64,000 bases of DNA. Source: JAWLBY01 sp041687455. GTDB taxonomy: Bacteria; Pseudomonadota; Gammaproteobacteria; Xanthomonadales; Xanthomonadaceae. The stretch is taken from assembly GCA_041687455.1 (NCBI GenBank), contig JAWLBY010000005.1, positions 1 to 64,000 of the forward strand, given 5' to 3'. Each line of letters starts with the position of its first letter. Positions within the stretch are counted from its first letter, which is position 1. Shown one piece after another: positions 1-11,266 of this stretch. Position numbers and translations under genes: made by a program. Below the pieces are notes generated by a model that did not search any database, was not told where the DNA came from, and worked only from the letters and a program-made list of their open reading frames with translations.

Positions 1-294
1 GCAACTCGCGTGGCGTCTGCAGTGCTCTCCCGGCATCGCGCGACGCCCGCTCGCTGAAGCAGGCAGATCGCGGGCGTTGTGCGCGATCGCTCGGGCTCGC
101 CAGCGGTAACCGAGCGAGATGGCGATAGGCGCTAACTCCTCGGCGTACTGGCGTATTTCCCTACCGCCGGCTCAATGCGGCAGTGGGCGCAGCGGGTTCG
201 CCGCAAGGCCTGCCCTGCGTGCGATGTGCGGACGGCAACCGCCGCCACGATGCTCAGATCCGACCGCGAGCGCCCGTTGGGTTCGGCCGCAAAA
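1..294. other. No gene recognised at left edge
   Basis: Short overlapping reading frames are open on both strands, but none gives a recognisable protein and none has a convincing ribosome-binding site. The stretch follows the 3' end of the minus-strand PfkB kinase. It may hold that gene's terminator or the tail of a neighbour outside the window. I see no clear hairpin followed by a T run. Confidence 0.4.
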
Positions 295-2483
<2,189 letters not shown>

Positions 2484-2517
2484 TTCCGGCGGCGAGGCCG
2501 CGTAGAGGCGCGCGACA

Positions 2518-3426
2518 ATGGCCTATTCCGGCGGGGGTGGTGCCTCACTGTTCGGTGATGCCGGCAGCGGCACGCTTAAGCTGCTGATCTACCTGTTGCT
2601 GGCGATCGGACTGATGGTCGCCGACCATCGCGGCGACTACCTGAAGTCAGCACGCACCTGGGCCGGCCTGCTGGCCGAGCCGCTGTACTGGCTGGCGGGC
2701 AGCCCGGTGCGGATTGCCGAGGCCGCACGAGACACCTTCGCGACTCGCCACACGCTTGCGGCCGAGCGCGACGCGCTGCAGCAGGAACTGCTGATCGCCC
2801 GCGCGCAGTTGCACCGCCTGGAGGCGGTGCAGAGCGAGAACGAGACCCTGCGACGGCTGCTGCTGGGCAAGCGCGGCCTGACCCTGAATGCGCAGCTTGC
2901 GGACATCTCCGACGTGGAGCTCGATCCGTTCCGGCATCGCGTCCGACTCGACATCGGAAGTCGCCACGGCGTCCGGCCGGGTCTCGCAGTGATCGATGCC
3001 GATGGCGTGTTCGGGCAGGTGATCGACGTCGGCCTTCTGCATTCAACCGTATTGTTGCTGACCGATCCGGGACATGCGGTCCCGGTGCAGGTGCAGCGAT
3101 CCGGGCTGCGCACGATCGCGTTCGGCACCGGTGAGCGCAATCGCCTCGTGGTGCCGAACATCGCCCAGAGCGCCGACATCCGCGAGGGCGACCTGCTCCT
3201 GACGTCCGGCATCGGCGGCCGCTTTCCGGCGGGACTGCCGGTGGCCACGGTGATGCAACTGCATCCCGAAGCGACCCACCTGTTCATCGAGGCCGACGCC
3301 GCACCGCTGGCGGCGCTCGATCGCAGTGGCCAGGTGCTGCTCGTCTGGAGTGATCCGCTGACCCCATCGGCTCCGGTCGGTCCGTCGACGCCGGACGCGG
3401 ACGCTGCAGTGGAGCCGCAATCATGA
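2518..3426 (+). CDS. mreC: Rod shape-determining protein MreC
   Basis: This bitopic periplasmic scaffold links MreB and MreD to PBP2 and activates the PBP2-RodA synthase. A short cytoplasmic N-terminus is followed by one transmembrane helix (about residues 20-35). A coiled coil rich in heptad leucines (about 76-118) comes next, then the two-lobed beta-barrel MreC domain (about 120-275). The tail is a Pro/Ser/Asp-rich low-complexity stretch. The length of 302 residues is normal. Its stop overlaps the mreD start by four bases (ATGA), implying translational coupling. Confidence 0.95.
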   Translation: MAYSGGGGASLFGDAGSGTLKLLIYLLLAIGLMVADHRGDYLKSARTWAGLLAEPLYWLAGSPVRIAEAARDTFATRHTLAAERDALQQELLIARAQLHRLEAVQSENETLRRLLLGKRGLTLNAQLADISDVELDPFRHRVRLDIGSRHGVRPGLAVIDADGVFGQVIDVGLLHSTVLLLTDPGHAVPVQVQRSGLRTIAFGTGERNRLVVPNIAQSADIREGDLLLTSGIGGRFPAGLPVATVMQLHPEATHLFIEADAAPLAALDRSGQVLLVWSDPLTPSAPVGPSTPDADAAVEPQS

Positions 3427-3914
3427 GCCGGCTTCGCGACGGGTACGGCCTGTTGCTGCTCAGCTTGTTCGCGGCGCTGTTGCTCGGCCTGCTGCCGCTG
3501 CCCGGTTGGGCGGCACCGTTGCGCCCGTTCTGGGTCGGGTTGGTGCTTGGTTACTGGGCGCTCGAGGCGCCACAGCGGGTCGGACTGGGCTACGCGTTCG
3601 CGATCGGCGTGCTGGCCGACCTGATGTTCGGCACCGTGTTCGGCGAGCACGCGCTGCGCCTGACGATCCTGCTGTTCCTGCTGTTGCGGTTCCGCGCACG
3701 GCTGCGCTTCTTCCCGTTGTCGCAGCAGGCGTTGGCGATGTTCGCACTGTTGATCAACGACCGGATCGTCGCCGCGGCAGTGCGCCTGTTCATCGGCGAA
3801 GGCCCGCCGCCGATCGAGTTCTGGCTGTCGCCTCTGGTCGGTACGTTGCTGTGGCCCTGGCTGTTCCTGCTGCTCGACGACCTGCGGTTGCGGCAGCGTA
3901 GTCGGGAAGGCTGA
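3423..3914 (+). CDS. mreD: Rod shape-determining protein MreD
   Basis: This small polytopic inner-membrane protein of the elongasome has 163 residues and about five or six hydrophobic helices. It ends in a basic, Arg-rich cytoplasmic tail, as usual for MreD. Sequence similarity within the family is low, so the assignment rests on topology, length and position between mreC and mrdA. It starts inside the mreC stop codon, and its last base is shared with the first base of the mrdA start. The block is therefore very tightly packed and probably translationally coupled. Confidence 0.93.
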   Translation: MSRLRDGYGLLLLSLFAALLLGLLPLPGWAAPLRPFWVGLVLGYWALEAPQRVGLGYAFAIGVLADLMFGTVFGEHALRLTILLFLLLRFRARLRFFPLSQQALAMFALLINDRIVAAAVRLFIGEGPPPIEFWLSPLVGTLLWPWLFLLLDDLRLRQRSREG

Positions 3915-5788
3915 TGGTCACGCCGGGCAAGCGCTGGCTGCGTTCGAGGCGCCGGCCGCTCAAGGACGCCCGCGCCGAAGCGGCGCTGTTCCGGATCCGG
4001 GCGCTGATCGCATTTGCGGTGGTCGTCATCGCGATGTCCGGGTTGGCGATACGCTTCGTCTGGCTGCAGGTGGCCCAGCACGATCAACTGACCACGCAGG
4101 CCGAGAGCAATCGGATCCGGCTGCGGCCGATCATGCCGACCCGAGGGCTGATCTTCGACCGCGCCGGTCGCCTGCTGGCCGACAACGTGCCGGAATACCG
4201 GCTCGAGCTGGTGCCGGAGCAGGTCGCCGACCTCGACGACACGCTGCAGCGGCTGCAGGAGGTCCTTCCGCTCAGCGAGGAGGAACTGCAGAGGTTCCGT
4301 GATGCCTACCGCAGCAAGCGGCGCTTCCAGTCGGTGCCGCTCAAGTTCCGGCTCACCGAGGCCGAGGTCGCGCGGTTCGCGGTCAACCGCTACCGGTTTT
4401 CCGGTCTCGACGTGGTGCCGTATCAGAGCCGACGCTACCCGTACCGGGAGCTGTTCGCGCACACGGTCGGCTACGTCGGCCGGATCGACAGCAACGACCT
4501 GGCGCAGCTCGACGCGTCGCGGTACGCCGGCACGACCCATGTCGGCAAGCTCGGGATCGAGCGCATGTACGAGGACCGCCTGCATGGCGAGGCCGGCTTC
4601 GAACGGGTCGAAGTCAACGCGGAGGGACGCACGCTGCGTGTGCTGTCGCGAACGCCGGTGCGCTCCGGCGAGCACCTGTACCTGACTGTCGACGCCGAAC
4701 TGCAGCGCGCTGCAGTGGCGGCGTTCGACGGCCAGCATGGCGCCGCGATCGCGATCGATCCGCGCACCGGCGAAGTGCTGGCGATGGTCAGCCTGCCGAG
4801 CTTCGACCCGAACCTGTTCGTCAATGGCATCTCGCACGCCGACTACGCCGAACTGAACCGCCCGTCACGGCCGCTGTTCGACCGGACGATCCAGGGCGGC
4901 TACGAGCCGGGGTCGACGATCAAGCCATTCCTCGGCCTGGTCGGACTCGAACTCGGACTGCGCAAGCCGACCGATACGGTGTTTTCCAGCGGTGCATTCC
5001 GGCTGCCGGGTCAGGCCCGTGAATACCGCGACTGGAAACGCGGCGGCCATGGCCGGGTCGACCTGCGCGAGGCGATCGCGCAGTCGGTCAACACGTATTT
5101 CTTCCAGCTTGCGGCGGATCTCGGCATCGATCGCTTCAGCAGCGAGATGCGCCGCTTCGGGTTCGGTGAGCCGACCGGCATCGACCTGCCGGGCGAGGCG
5201 GCCGGCATCCTGCCGTCGCGCGAATGGAAGCGGCGGGCGCGCAGCGAGACGTGGTATCCGGGCGAGACGGTGATCGCCGGCATCGGCCAGGGCTTCTGGG
5301 TCGTGACGCCGATCCAGCTCGCGCAGGCGACCGCGACACTCGCGGCGCGCGGCCGGGCCCCGGCGCCGCATCTGCTCAAGGCGACCCAGTCCGGTTTCGA
5401 CAGCGAGGTGGTCGAGCTGCCGCTGCCACCGCCGCCGGCGCGATGGAACATGGCGCCGGCCAATGTCGATGCGGTCGTCGACGGCATGGTTGCGGTGATG
5501 CACGGCCCGACCGGCTCCGCACGCGCGGCAGCGATCGATCTCGGCTACCGGATGGCCGGCAAGACCGGCACCGCGCAGCGCGTCACCCGACGCGGCGACG
5601 AAGCGCTGAAGCTCGAGGAGCTGCCGTTCCATCTGCGGCATCGCGCGCTGTTCATCGCCTTCGCGCCGGCCGAGGCGCCGCGAATCGCGGTCATGGTGAT
5701 CGTCGAGTCGGGCGGCTCGGGATCGGCCGCGGCAGCTCCGGTCGCGCGGCGAATCATCGATGCATGGCTCGCCGGAGGCGGCACATGA
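3914..5788 (+). CDS. mrdA: Penicillin-binding protein 2 (class B transpeptidase)
   Basis: This is the elongation-specific DD-transpeptidase that cross-links peptidoglycan made by RodA. The 624-residue protein has a cytoplasmic basic start, one membrane helix (about residues 30-52) and a PBP dimerisation/pedestal region (about 65-240). The transpeptidase domain has the catalytic motif STIK with Ser334, the SVN motif at 391-393 and KTG at 550-552. All three active-site motifs are intact, so it should be active and beta-lactam sensitive. It shares its stop codon region with the rodA start, which is the standard pairing of PBP2 with its SEDS partner. Confidence 0.97.
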   Translation: MVTPGKRWLRSRRRPLKDARAEAALFRIRALIAFAVVVIAMSGLAIRFVWLQVAQHDQLTTQAESNRIRLRPIMPTRGLIFDRAGRLLADNVPEYRLELVPEQVADLDDTLQRLQEVLPLSEEELQRFRDAYRSKRRFQSVPLKFRLTEAEVARFAVNRYRFSGLDVVPYQSRRYPYRELFAHTVGYVGRIDSNDLAQLDASRYAGTTHVGKLGIERMYEDRLHGEAGFERVEVNAEGRTLRVLSRTPVRSGEHLYLTVDAELQRAAVAAFDGQHGAAIAIDPRTGEVLAMVSLPSFDPNLFVNGISHADYAELNRPSRPLFDRTIQGGYEPGSTIKPFLGLVGLELGLRKPTDTVFSSGAFRLPGQAREYRDWKRGGHGRVDLREAIAQSVNTYFFQLAADLGIDRFSSEMRRFGFGEPTGIDLPGEAAGILPSREWKRRARSETWYPGETVIAGIGQGFWVVTPIQLAQATATLAARGRAPAPHLLKATQSGFDSEVVELPLPPPPARWNMAPANVDAVVDGMVAVMHGPTGSARAAAIDLGYRMAGKTGTAQRVTRRGDEALKLEELPFHLRHRALFIAFAPAEAPRIAVMVIVESGGSGSAAAAPVARRIIDAWLAGGGT

Positions 5789-6897
5789 GTACCATGGCGC
5801 GACGCCTGTCGTTGCTGAAATCGCTGGCGACGCCGCGGGTGGACCTGCCGCTGCTGATCGCGTTGTTCGGCGTTGCCGCGATCGGGCTGCTGACGCTGCA
5901 CAGCGCAGCCGGCGGCAACGAGCGGATGGTGTTGTCGCAGGCGGCGCGGATCGGAGTCGGTTTCGCCGCGATCTGGGTCGTGTCGCGGATACCGCCGCTG
6001 CACCTGCGGCGCTGGACACCATGGCTGCTGCTGATCAGTGTCGTGTTGCTGCTGCTGGTGCCGTTGCTCGGCACCGGTCGCAGCGGCCGACACTGGCTGA
6101 ATCTCGGCGTGTTCTACCTGCAGCCGTCCGAGCTGATGAAGCTGACCGTGCCAATGGCGGTCGCGGCGCTGCTGCACGGGCGCAACCTGCCACCATCGCT
6201 CGGCACGCTGGCGGCGTGCGTGACGATCATCGGCATACCGACCGCTGCAATCCTGCTGCAGCCGGACCTCGGCACCGCGATGCTGGTCGCCGCCAGTGGC
6301 GGCTTCGTCGTGTTCCTGGCCGGCATGCGCTGGTGGCAGATCGGCGCATTGCTCGGCGCCGGCGTCGCCGCGTTGCCGATCGCCTGGACGCAACTTCGCG
6401 AATATCAGAAGCAGCGCATCATGACCTTCCTCGACCCGGAAGCCGATCCGCTCGGCAGCGGCTGGAACATCATCCAGTCGAAGATCGCGGTCGGGTCCGG
6501 CGGCCTGTTCGGCAAAGGCTGGGGGCAGGGCACCCAGTCGCGACTCGAGTTCCTGCCCGAACACACGACCGACTTCATCCTTGCGGTGTTCGCGGAGGAG
6601 TTCGGTCTAGTCGGCGTGCTGGTGCTGCTGGCGCTGAACCTGTTCATCGTTGGCCGCTGCCTGTGGATTGCCGCCAATGCGCGGGAGACGTTCTCCCGGC
6701 TGCTCGCCGGCGCGCTCGGGCTGACCTTCTTCGTCTACGTCGCCGTCAACGGCGGGATGATTTCCGGCCTGCTGCCGGTAGTCGGCGTGCCGATGCCGCT
6801 GCTGAGTTTCGGCGGCACGTCGGCAGTCAGCCTGCTGGCCGGCTTCGGCGTGGTGATGTCGATCCACGCGCACCGCCGCTTCATGGGTGGTGCCTGA
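5785..6897 (+). CDS. rodA: SEDS peptidoglycan glycosyltransferase RodA
   Basis: RodA polymerises lipid II into glycan strands as the partner of PBP2. The 370-residue protein has about ten membrane helices and the family segments WLNLGVFYLQPSE, LLQPDLGTA and GLLPVVGVPMPLLSFGG. The region SGWNIIQSKIAVGSGG follows the external loop that carries the essential Asp. The ATG overlapping the mrdA stop is preferred because GGAGG lies 9 nt upstream; a second ATG nine bases on is possible. The gene closes the mre operon and ends 15 bp from a convergent gene. Confidence 0.96.
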   Translation: MSTMARRLSLLKSLATPRVDLPLLIALFGVAAIGLLTLHSAAGGNERMVLSQAARIGVGFAAIWVVSRIPPLHLRRWTPWLLLISVVLLLLVPLLGTGRSGRHWLNLGVFYLQPSELMKLTVPMAVAALLHGRNLPPSLGTLAACVTIIGIPTAAILLQPDLGTAMLVAASGGFVVFLAGMRWWQIGALLGAGVAALPIAWTQLREYQKQRIMTFLDPEADPLGSGWNIIQSKIAVGSGGLFGKGWGQGTQSRLEFLPEHTTDFILAVFAEEFGLVGVLVLLALNLFIVGRCLWIAANARETFSRLLAGALGLTFFVYVAVNGGMISGLLPVVGVPMPLLSFGGTSAVSLLAGFGVVMSIHAHRRFMGGA

Positions 6898-6912
6898 GCC
6901 CGGCGGGCCGGA

Positions 6913-8400
6913 TCAACCGCGTACGCCGAGCCGGCGATTCTCGAGCCGGCGCAGGAACTCCTGCATGATCCGCCCGTACAGGTCTTCGCCGAGGTAGGCG
7001 TCCTCGATGCCGGCGTCGATGTTCGGGTTGTCGTTGACCTCGATGATTGCGACGCCCCGGTCACTGGCCTTGATGTCGACCCCGTACAGGCCGTCGCCGA
7101 TCGGCGCGGTGGCCTTCAACGCCAGCTTGACCACCTCGGACGGCGCCTGCCGCACCGGCAGGGTCCGGAACGAACCACTCTTCAGCCCGCCCTTGGCGGC
7201 ATGGTTGTAGATCTGCCAGTGGCCACGCGACATGTAGTACTGGCACGCGAACAGCGCCTGGTTGTTGAGGATGCCGATCCGCCAGTCGAACTCGGTGTAC
7301 ATGTACTCCTGCGCGAGCAGCAGCGCGGTGTGCTGGAACAGTTGCTCGGCGCCGGCGCGCAACTGCTCGAGCGTTTCGACCTTCATGATGCCGCGCGAGA
7401 AGCTGCCATCCGGAATCTTCAGCACGATCGGGAAACCGAGCAGCCCGGGCAGTTCGGCGAGCCGCTTGCTGTCCTCGCGCAGCACCGTTTCGGTGCGCGG
7501 CGTCGGCAACTTGCGCGATCGCAACAGGTCGTGCAGGTAGATCTTGTTGGTGCAGCGCAGGATCGACATCGGGTCGTCGATGACGACCATGTCCTCGCGC
7601 TCGGCACGATGCGCGAAGCGATAGGTGTGATTGTTCAGCGCGGTGGTCTCGCGAATGAACAGTCCGTCGTATTCGGCCAGCCGCGCGAAATCGTTGCGGC
7701 CGATCGGATCGACCTCGATCCCGAGCGCGCGACCCGCGTCGACGAACTGCTTCAGCGCCTTCTTGTTCGATGGTGGCATCGCCTCGTTCGGGTCGTGCAG
7801 CATCGCGAGGTCGTAGCGGTACTTGCGCCGAGCCCGCGGCTTGCGCCACAGCTTGCGGCTGAACGCGTCGAGCGCCTCGGCAAAGGCGTCTTCCTGCGCG
7901 TCCGACAGGCTGTTCAGGCCGGCCGGACGGATCGACGCGATCTGCCACACCTTCTGCCGCTCGAACTCGATCTTCAGCAGCGGGCACGGGAATGCTTCGA
8001 ACAGTTGTCGTGCCAGATCCTGCAGCGGCGCGTAGCTGGTCCGGCCGAAGTACAGCAGCAGGCCGAAATCGGTCGCATCGCGCGACGCATCCGGCAGGAA
8101 ACGGGTCAGTTTCTGGTTCAGGTCCTCGATGTCGATGCCGTACAGCGACCGCCGTCGCAGGTCGTTGATGGTGCGGACCGACGGGATCACCTTGTGCCCG
8201 CGGGCCTCGGCCAGCAGCGACACGTAGTAGCCGAGTCCCAGATACTTGTAGCTGCGGCACAGGTTGATGACCTGGGTGCGCTGTTCGTCGCTGCCGCCGA
8301 CCGGCTGCTTCAGGTACTCGATTGCCGGCACGACGTGGGCCGATGGGTGATAGGACGCCCAGTCGGCGGTTTTTTCGACAACGATGACGAGACGGCTCAT
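6913..8400 (-). CDS. RimK-like ATP-grasp ligase with RLAN N-terminal domain
   Basis: This 495-residue protein has two parts. Residues about 1-150 match the RimK-like ATP-grasp N-terminal (RLAN) domain, with the segment LLYFGRTSYAPLQDLARQ. The C-terminal half is an ATP-grasp fold: FPIVLKIPDGSFSRGIMKVE carries the nucleotide-binding lysine, EYMYTEFDWRIGIL follows, and IEVNDNPNIDAG is the Mg-binding motif. The family adds amino acids, typically glutamate, to peptide or protein termini through acyl-phosphates; the substrate of RLAN members is not established as far as I know. The start is the ATG of MSRLVIVVEK; the long open frame upstream has no similarity. It is divergent from a GNAT gene of the type usually found beside it. 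Confidence 0.88.
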   Translation of the reverse strand: MSRLVIVVEKTADWASYHPSAHVVPAIEYLKQPVGGSDEQRTQVINLCRSYKYLGLGYYVSLLAEARGHKVIPSVRTINDLRRRSLYGIDIEDLNQKLTRFLPDASRDATDFGLLLYFGRTSYAPLQDLARQLFEAFPCPLLKIEFERQKVWQIASIRPAGLNSLSDAQEDAFAEALDAFSRKLWRKPRARRKYRYDLAMLHDPNEAMPPSNKKALKQFVDAGRALGIEVDPIGRNDFARLAEYDGLFIRETTALNNHTYRFAHRAEREDMVVIDDPMSILRCTNKIYLHDLLRSRKLPTPRTETVLREDSKRLAELPGLLGFPIVLKIPDGSFSRGIMKVETLEQLRAGAEQLFQHTALLLAQEYMYTEFDWRIGILNNQALFACQYYMSRGHWQIYNHAAKGGLKSGSFRTLPVRQAPSEVVKLALKATAPIGDGLYGVDIKASDRGVAIIEVNDNPNIDAGIEDAYLGEDLYGRIMQEFLRRLENRRLGVRG

Positions 8401-8466
8401 GGAGCGGCACGAACGAAGGACGTCACAGTGTGCGGCATGCCGCTGCGTCGCGCAGCGGGGGAGGCG

Positions 8467-8949
8467 ATGACCGGTCCAGCCGGGCGGGACCGCTGCACGG
8501 TTGCCGTTCGCGACGCCGCCGTCGACGACCTGCCAAGGCTGCTCGAGATCGAGGCCGGGTTTCCCGGCGATCGCCTGAGCCGGCGGCAGTTCGTCCATCA
8601 TCTGCGGCGCGGAGCACCGCTCCGGGTCATCGAGGACTGCGGCGGCGTCGCCGGTTATTACCTGCTGCTGCGGCGCCCCGGGTCGCGCCAGGTCCGGCTG
8701 TACTCGATCGCGGTCGATGCCGCCCGCCGTGGCCGTGGGCTCGGCGACCGGCTGCTGACCGATGCCGAGCGCTGCGCCAGCGATCTCGGTGGTCAGCGGC
8801 TGACGCTGGAGGTGCGCGAAGACAATGCGGCCGCGATCGCGCTGTATCGCGCGCACGGCTTCATCGTCGCCGGCCGCCGCGAGCGCTATTACCAGGACGG
8901 CCAGCACGCGCTGTGCCTGCAGCGGCCGCTCGTGGCGGCCGGCGCCTGA
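8467..8949 (+). CDS. GNAT N-acetyltransferase, RLAN-associated type, lacking peptidase domain
   Basis: This single-domain acetyl-CoA-dependent N-acetyltransferase has 160 residues. The acetyl-CoA motif is AARRGRGLGDRLL, followed by LEVREDNAAAIALY and the C-terminal strand YYQDGQHALCL. The segment GDRLSRRQF near residue 40 is typical of the GNAT domain that, in many proteobacteria, is fused to a C39-like papain-fold peptidase beside an RLAN ATP-grasp gene. Here the frame stops at the end of the GNAT domain and only 115 bp separate it from the next gene, so no peptidase domain is present. The start is uncertain: the GGGGGAGG before this ATG is very close, and an in-frame ATG lies 30 bp upstream. 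Confidence 0.8.
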   Translation: MTGPAGRDRCTVAVRDAAVDDLPRLLEIEAGFPGDRLSRRQFVHHLRRGAPLRVIEDCGGVAGYYLLLRRPGSRQVRLYSIAVDAARRGRGLGDRLLTDAERCASDLGGQRLTLEVREDNAAAIALYRAHGFIVAGRRERYYQDGQHALCLQRPLVAAGA

Positions 8950-9064
8950 CGGTCGGGACTTGCGCCGAGCGGCCCGATCGGCACTATGGCCGCTGGTGTG
9001 ACCGGGGCGGACCGGCGACCGCTGTCGCCGCGTTCCGCATACCTTCTCGATGCTGGAGCAGACG

Positions 9065-11164
9065 ATGGCCGATTGGCGACGTGGGTGGTTGGCGATGGGA
9101 TTGATGATCGGGGCGGGCGGCACGGTACAGGCGAACGACGATCCGTACCTGTGGCTCGAGGATGTAGGTGGCGAGCAGGCGCTCGAATGGGTCCGTGCCC
9201 GCAATGCCGAGTCCGGCCAGGCGCTGGCTGGCGACCCGGCCTTCGCCGAGCTCGAGGGCGATCTGAAGGCGATCCTCGACTCCGACGCCAAGATCCCGTT
9301 CGTCACCAAGATCGGCGACCACTACTACAATTTCTGGAAGGACCGGAACCACCAGCGCGGCCTGTGGCGACGCACGACGCTCGAGTCGTACCGCAGCGCC
9401 AGCCCGGAATGGGAAACCGTGATCGACCTCGATGCGTTGAACAAGGCCGAGGGCGAGAACTGGGTCTGGCACGGTGCGAACTGCCTGAAGCCGGAGTACA
9501 CCCGCTGCCTGGTGGCGCTGTCGCGCGGCGGTGCCGATGCCGACGTCACCCGTGAATTCGACCTGGGCAGCAAGCGCTGGGTCGAGGACGGTTTCTTCCG
9601 CGCCGAAGCGAAGGGCGCGCTGAGCTGGATCGACCACGATCGCGTCTACGTCTACAGCGACTTCGGACCGGGCAGCCTGACCGAGTCCGGCTACCCGCGG
9701 ATCGTCAAGGAATGGCGGCGAGGTACGCCGATCGAGCAGGCGACGGTGGTCTACGAAGGGCTGCCGGGCGACATGTACATCGGCGCCAGCCGCGACCACA
9801 CCAGCGGCTATGTGCGCGATTTCGTGTTCCGCACGCTCGCGTTCTACAACAACGAGCTGTACCTGCGCGGCAGCGACGGCAAGTTGATCAGGATCGAGGC
9901 GCCAAACAGCGCCGAGAAGTCGGTGCACCGCGACTGGCTGCTGCTCGAACTGCGCGAAGCGTGGGAAACCGGCGGCAAGACCTGGCCAGCCGGCGCGCTG
10001 ATCGCCGCCCGTCTCGACGATTTCCTGGCCGGCAAGCGCGAATTCGAGGCGCTGTTCACGCCGACCGAAACCACCTCGCTCGCCGGCAGCAGTTGGACCA
10101 GAAACCACCTGCTGCTGAACGTGCTCGACGACGTCAAGAATCGAGTCCAGGTGCTGACGCCGGGCAAGGACGGCTGGAAGCGCGAGCCGTTGGCCGGCGC
10201 ACCGGCGAGCGGCACGATTTCGGTCTGGGCCGTCGATGACGAGCATTCCGATGCATTCTTCCTGACCGTCAACGACTACATCACGCCGACCACGCTGATG
10301 ATGGGCGAGGTCGGGCAGGCGCCGCAGCCGCTGAAGCAGATGCCGGCGTTCTTCGACGGCAGCCGCTACGAAGTCACCCAGCACTTCGCGACCAGCAAGG
10401 ACGGCACCCGCGTGCCGTATTTCATGGTCGCCGAGAAGGGGCTGGTGCTCGACGGCGAACGGCCGACCCTGCTGTACGGCTACGGCGGCTTCGAGATCGC
10501 GCTGACTCCGAACTATGCACCGGCGGCTGGCCGCGGCTGGCTGCAGTACGGCGGCGTCTACGTGGTCGGCAACATCCGCGGCGGCGGCGAGTACGGCCCG
10601 CGCTGGCACCAGGCGGCGCTGAAGGCGAACCGCCACCGCGCCTACGAGGATTTCGCCGCGGTCGCGCAGGATCTGTTCGGACGCAAGGTGACGCGTCCGG
10701 AGAAGCTCGGCATCCAGGGCGGTTCGAACGGCGGCCTGCTGGTCGGCAACATGGTTACGCTGTATCCGGAGCTGTTCGCTGCCGCGGTCTGCCAGGTGCC
10801 GCTGCTGGACATGCAGCGCTACCACAAGCTGCTCGCCGGGGCGTCGTGGATGGCCGAGTACGGCAATCCGGACAAGCCGGAGGAATGGGAATTCATCCGC
10901 ACGTTCTCCCCGTACCACAACGTCAAGGCCGGCACGAAGTATCCGAAGGTGCTGTTCACGACGTCGACCCGTGACGACCGCGTGCACCCGGGCCATGCAC
11001 GCAAGATGATGGCGCGCATGCAGGAGCAGGAACACGACGTGCTGTACTACGAGAACATCGAGGGCGGCCACGGCGGCGCGGCCGACAACCGCCAGCTCGC
11101 GCACATGCAGGCGTTGGCCTACACGTTCCTGCGCAAGCAGTTGATCGGCGACGACGCGCGCTAA
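9065..11164 (+). CDS. Secreted prolyl oligopeptidase family (S9) serine peptidase
   Basis: This 699-residue protein has a signal peptide (about 1-23, ending GTVQA). A beta-propeller domain follows (about 40-430), opening with DPYLWLEDV. The alpha/beta-hydrolase catalytic domain is C-terminal. The nucleophile is Ser554 in GGSNGG; the acid is in TRDDRVHPGHA and the catalytic His in EGGHGG. It should cleave short proline-containing peptides in the periplasm. The ATG of MADWRRGW is chosen because GGAGCAG lies just upstream; an ATG five codons earlier is in frame but would lengthen the signal peptide. It follows the GNAT gene by 115 bp and converges on the next gene. Confidence 0.93.
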   Translation: MADWRRGWLAMGLMIGAGGTVQANDDPYLWLEDVGGEQALEWVRARNAESGQALAGDPAFAELEGDLKAILDSDAKIPFVTKIGDHYYNFWKDRNHQRGLWRRTTLESYRSASPEWETVIDLDALNKAEGENWVWHGANCLKPEYTRCLVALSRGGADADVTREFDLGSKRWVEDGFFRAEAKGALSWIDHDRVYVYSDFGPGSLTESGYPRIVKEWRRGTPIEQATVVYEGLPGDMYIGASRDHTSGYVRDFVFRTLAFYNNELYLRGSDGKLIRIEAPNSAEKSVHRDWLLLELREAWETGGKTWPAGALIAARLDDFLAGKREFEALFTPTETTSLAGSSWTRNHLLLNVLDDVKNRVQVLTPGKDGWKREPLAGAPASGTISVWAVDDEHSDAFFLTVNDYITPTTLMMGEVGQAPQPLKQMPAFFDGSRYEVTQHFATSKDGTRVPYFMVAEKGLVLDGERPTLLYGYGGFEIALTPNYAPAAGRGWLQYGGVYVVGNIRGGGEYGPRWHQAALKANRHRAYEDFAAVAQDLFGRKVTRPEKLGIQGGSNGGLLVGNMVTLYPELFAAAVCQVPLLDMQRYHKLLAGASWMAEYGNPDKPEEWEFIRTFSPYHNVKAGTKYPKVLFTTSTRDDRVHPGHARKMMARMQEQEHDVLYYENIEGGHGGAADNRQLAHMQALAYTFLRKQLIGDDAR

Positions 11165-11175
11165 GCCGTCGCAGG

Positions 11176-11205
11176 CGTCGATGCAGCGTCGCTGCTGCAT
11201 CGACG
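11176..11205. terminator. Perfect hairpin between convergent genes
   Basis: A 12-bp perfect stem (CGTCGATGCAGC pairing with GCTGCATCGACG) encloses a 6-nt loop. It lies 11 bp after the S9 peptidase stop and before the stop of the convergent hypothetical gene. It has no T tract, so a bidirectional terminator or mRNA 3'-end stabiliser is inferred from placement only. Confidence 0.45.
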
Positions 11206-11266
11206 TCGAGGCGCTCCGGCGGCAGCCGTCCGGTGATCCCAGCGGCGGCCGCTGCCGCCCGCGCGA

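Noticed and set aside
8984..11200. 738-residue open minus-strand frame opposite the S9 peptidase
   Set aside because: No recognisable domain, and the opposite strand carries a complete peptidase with its full catalytic triad.
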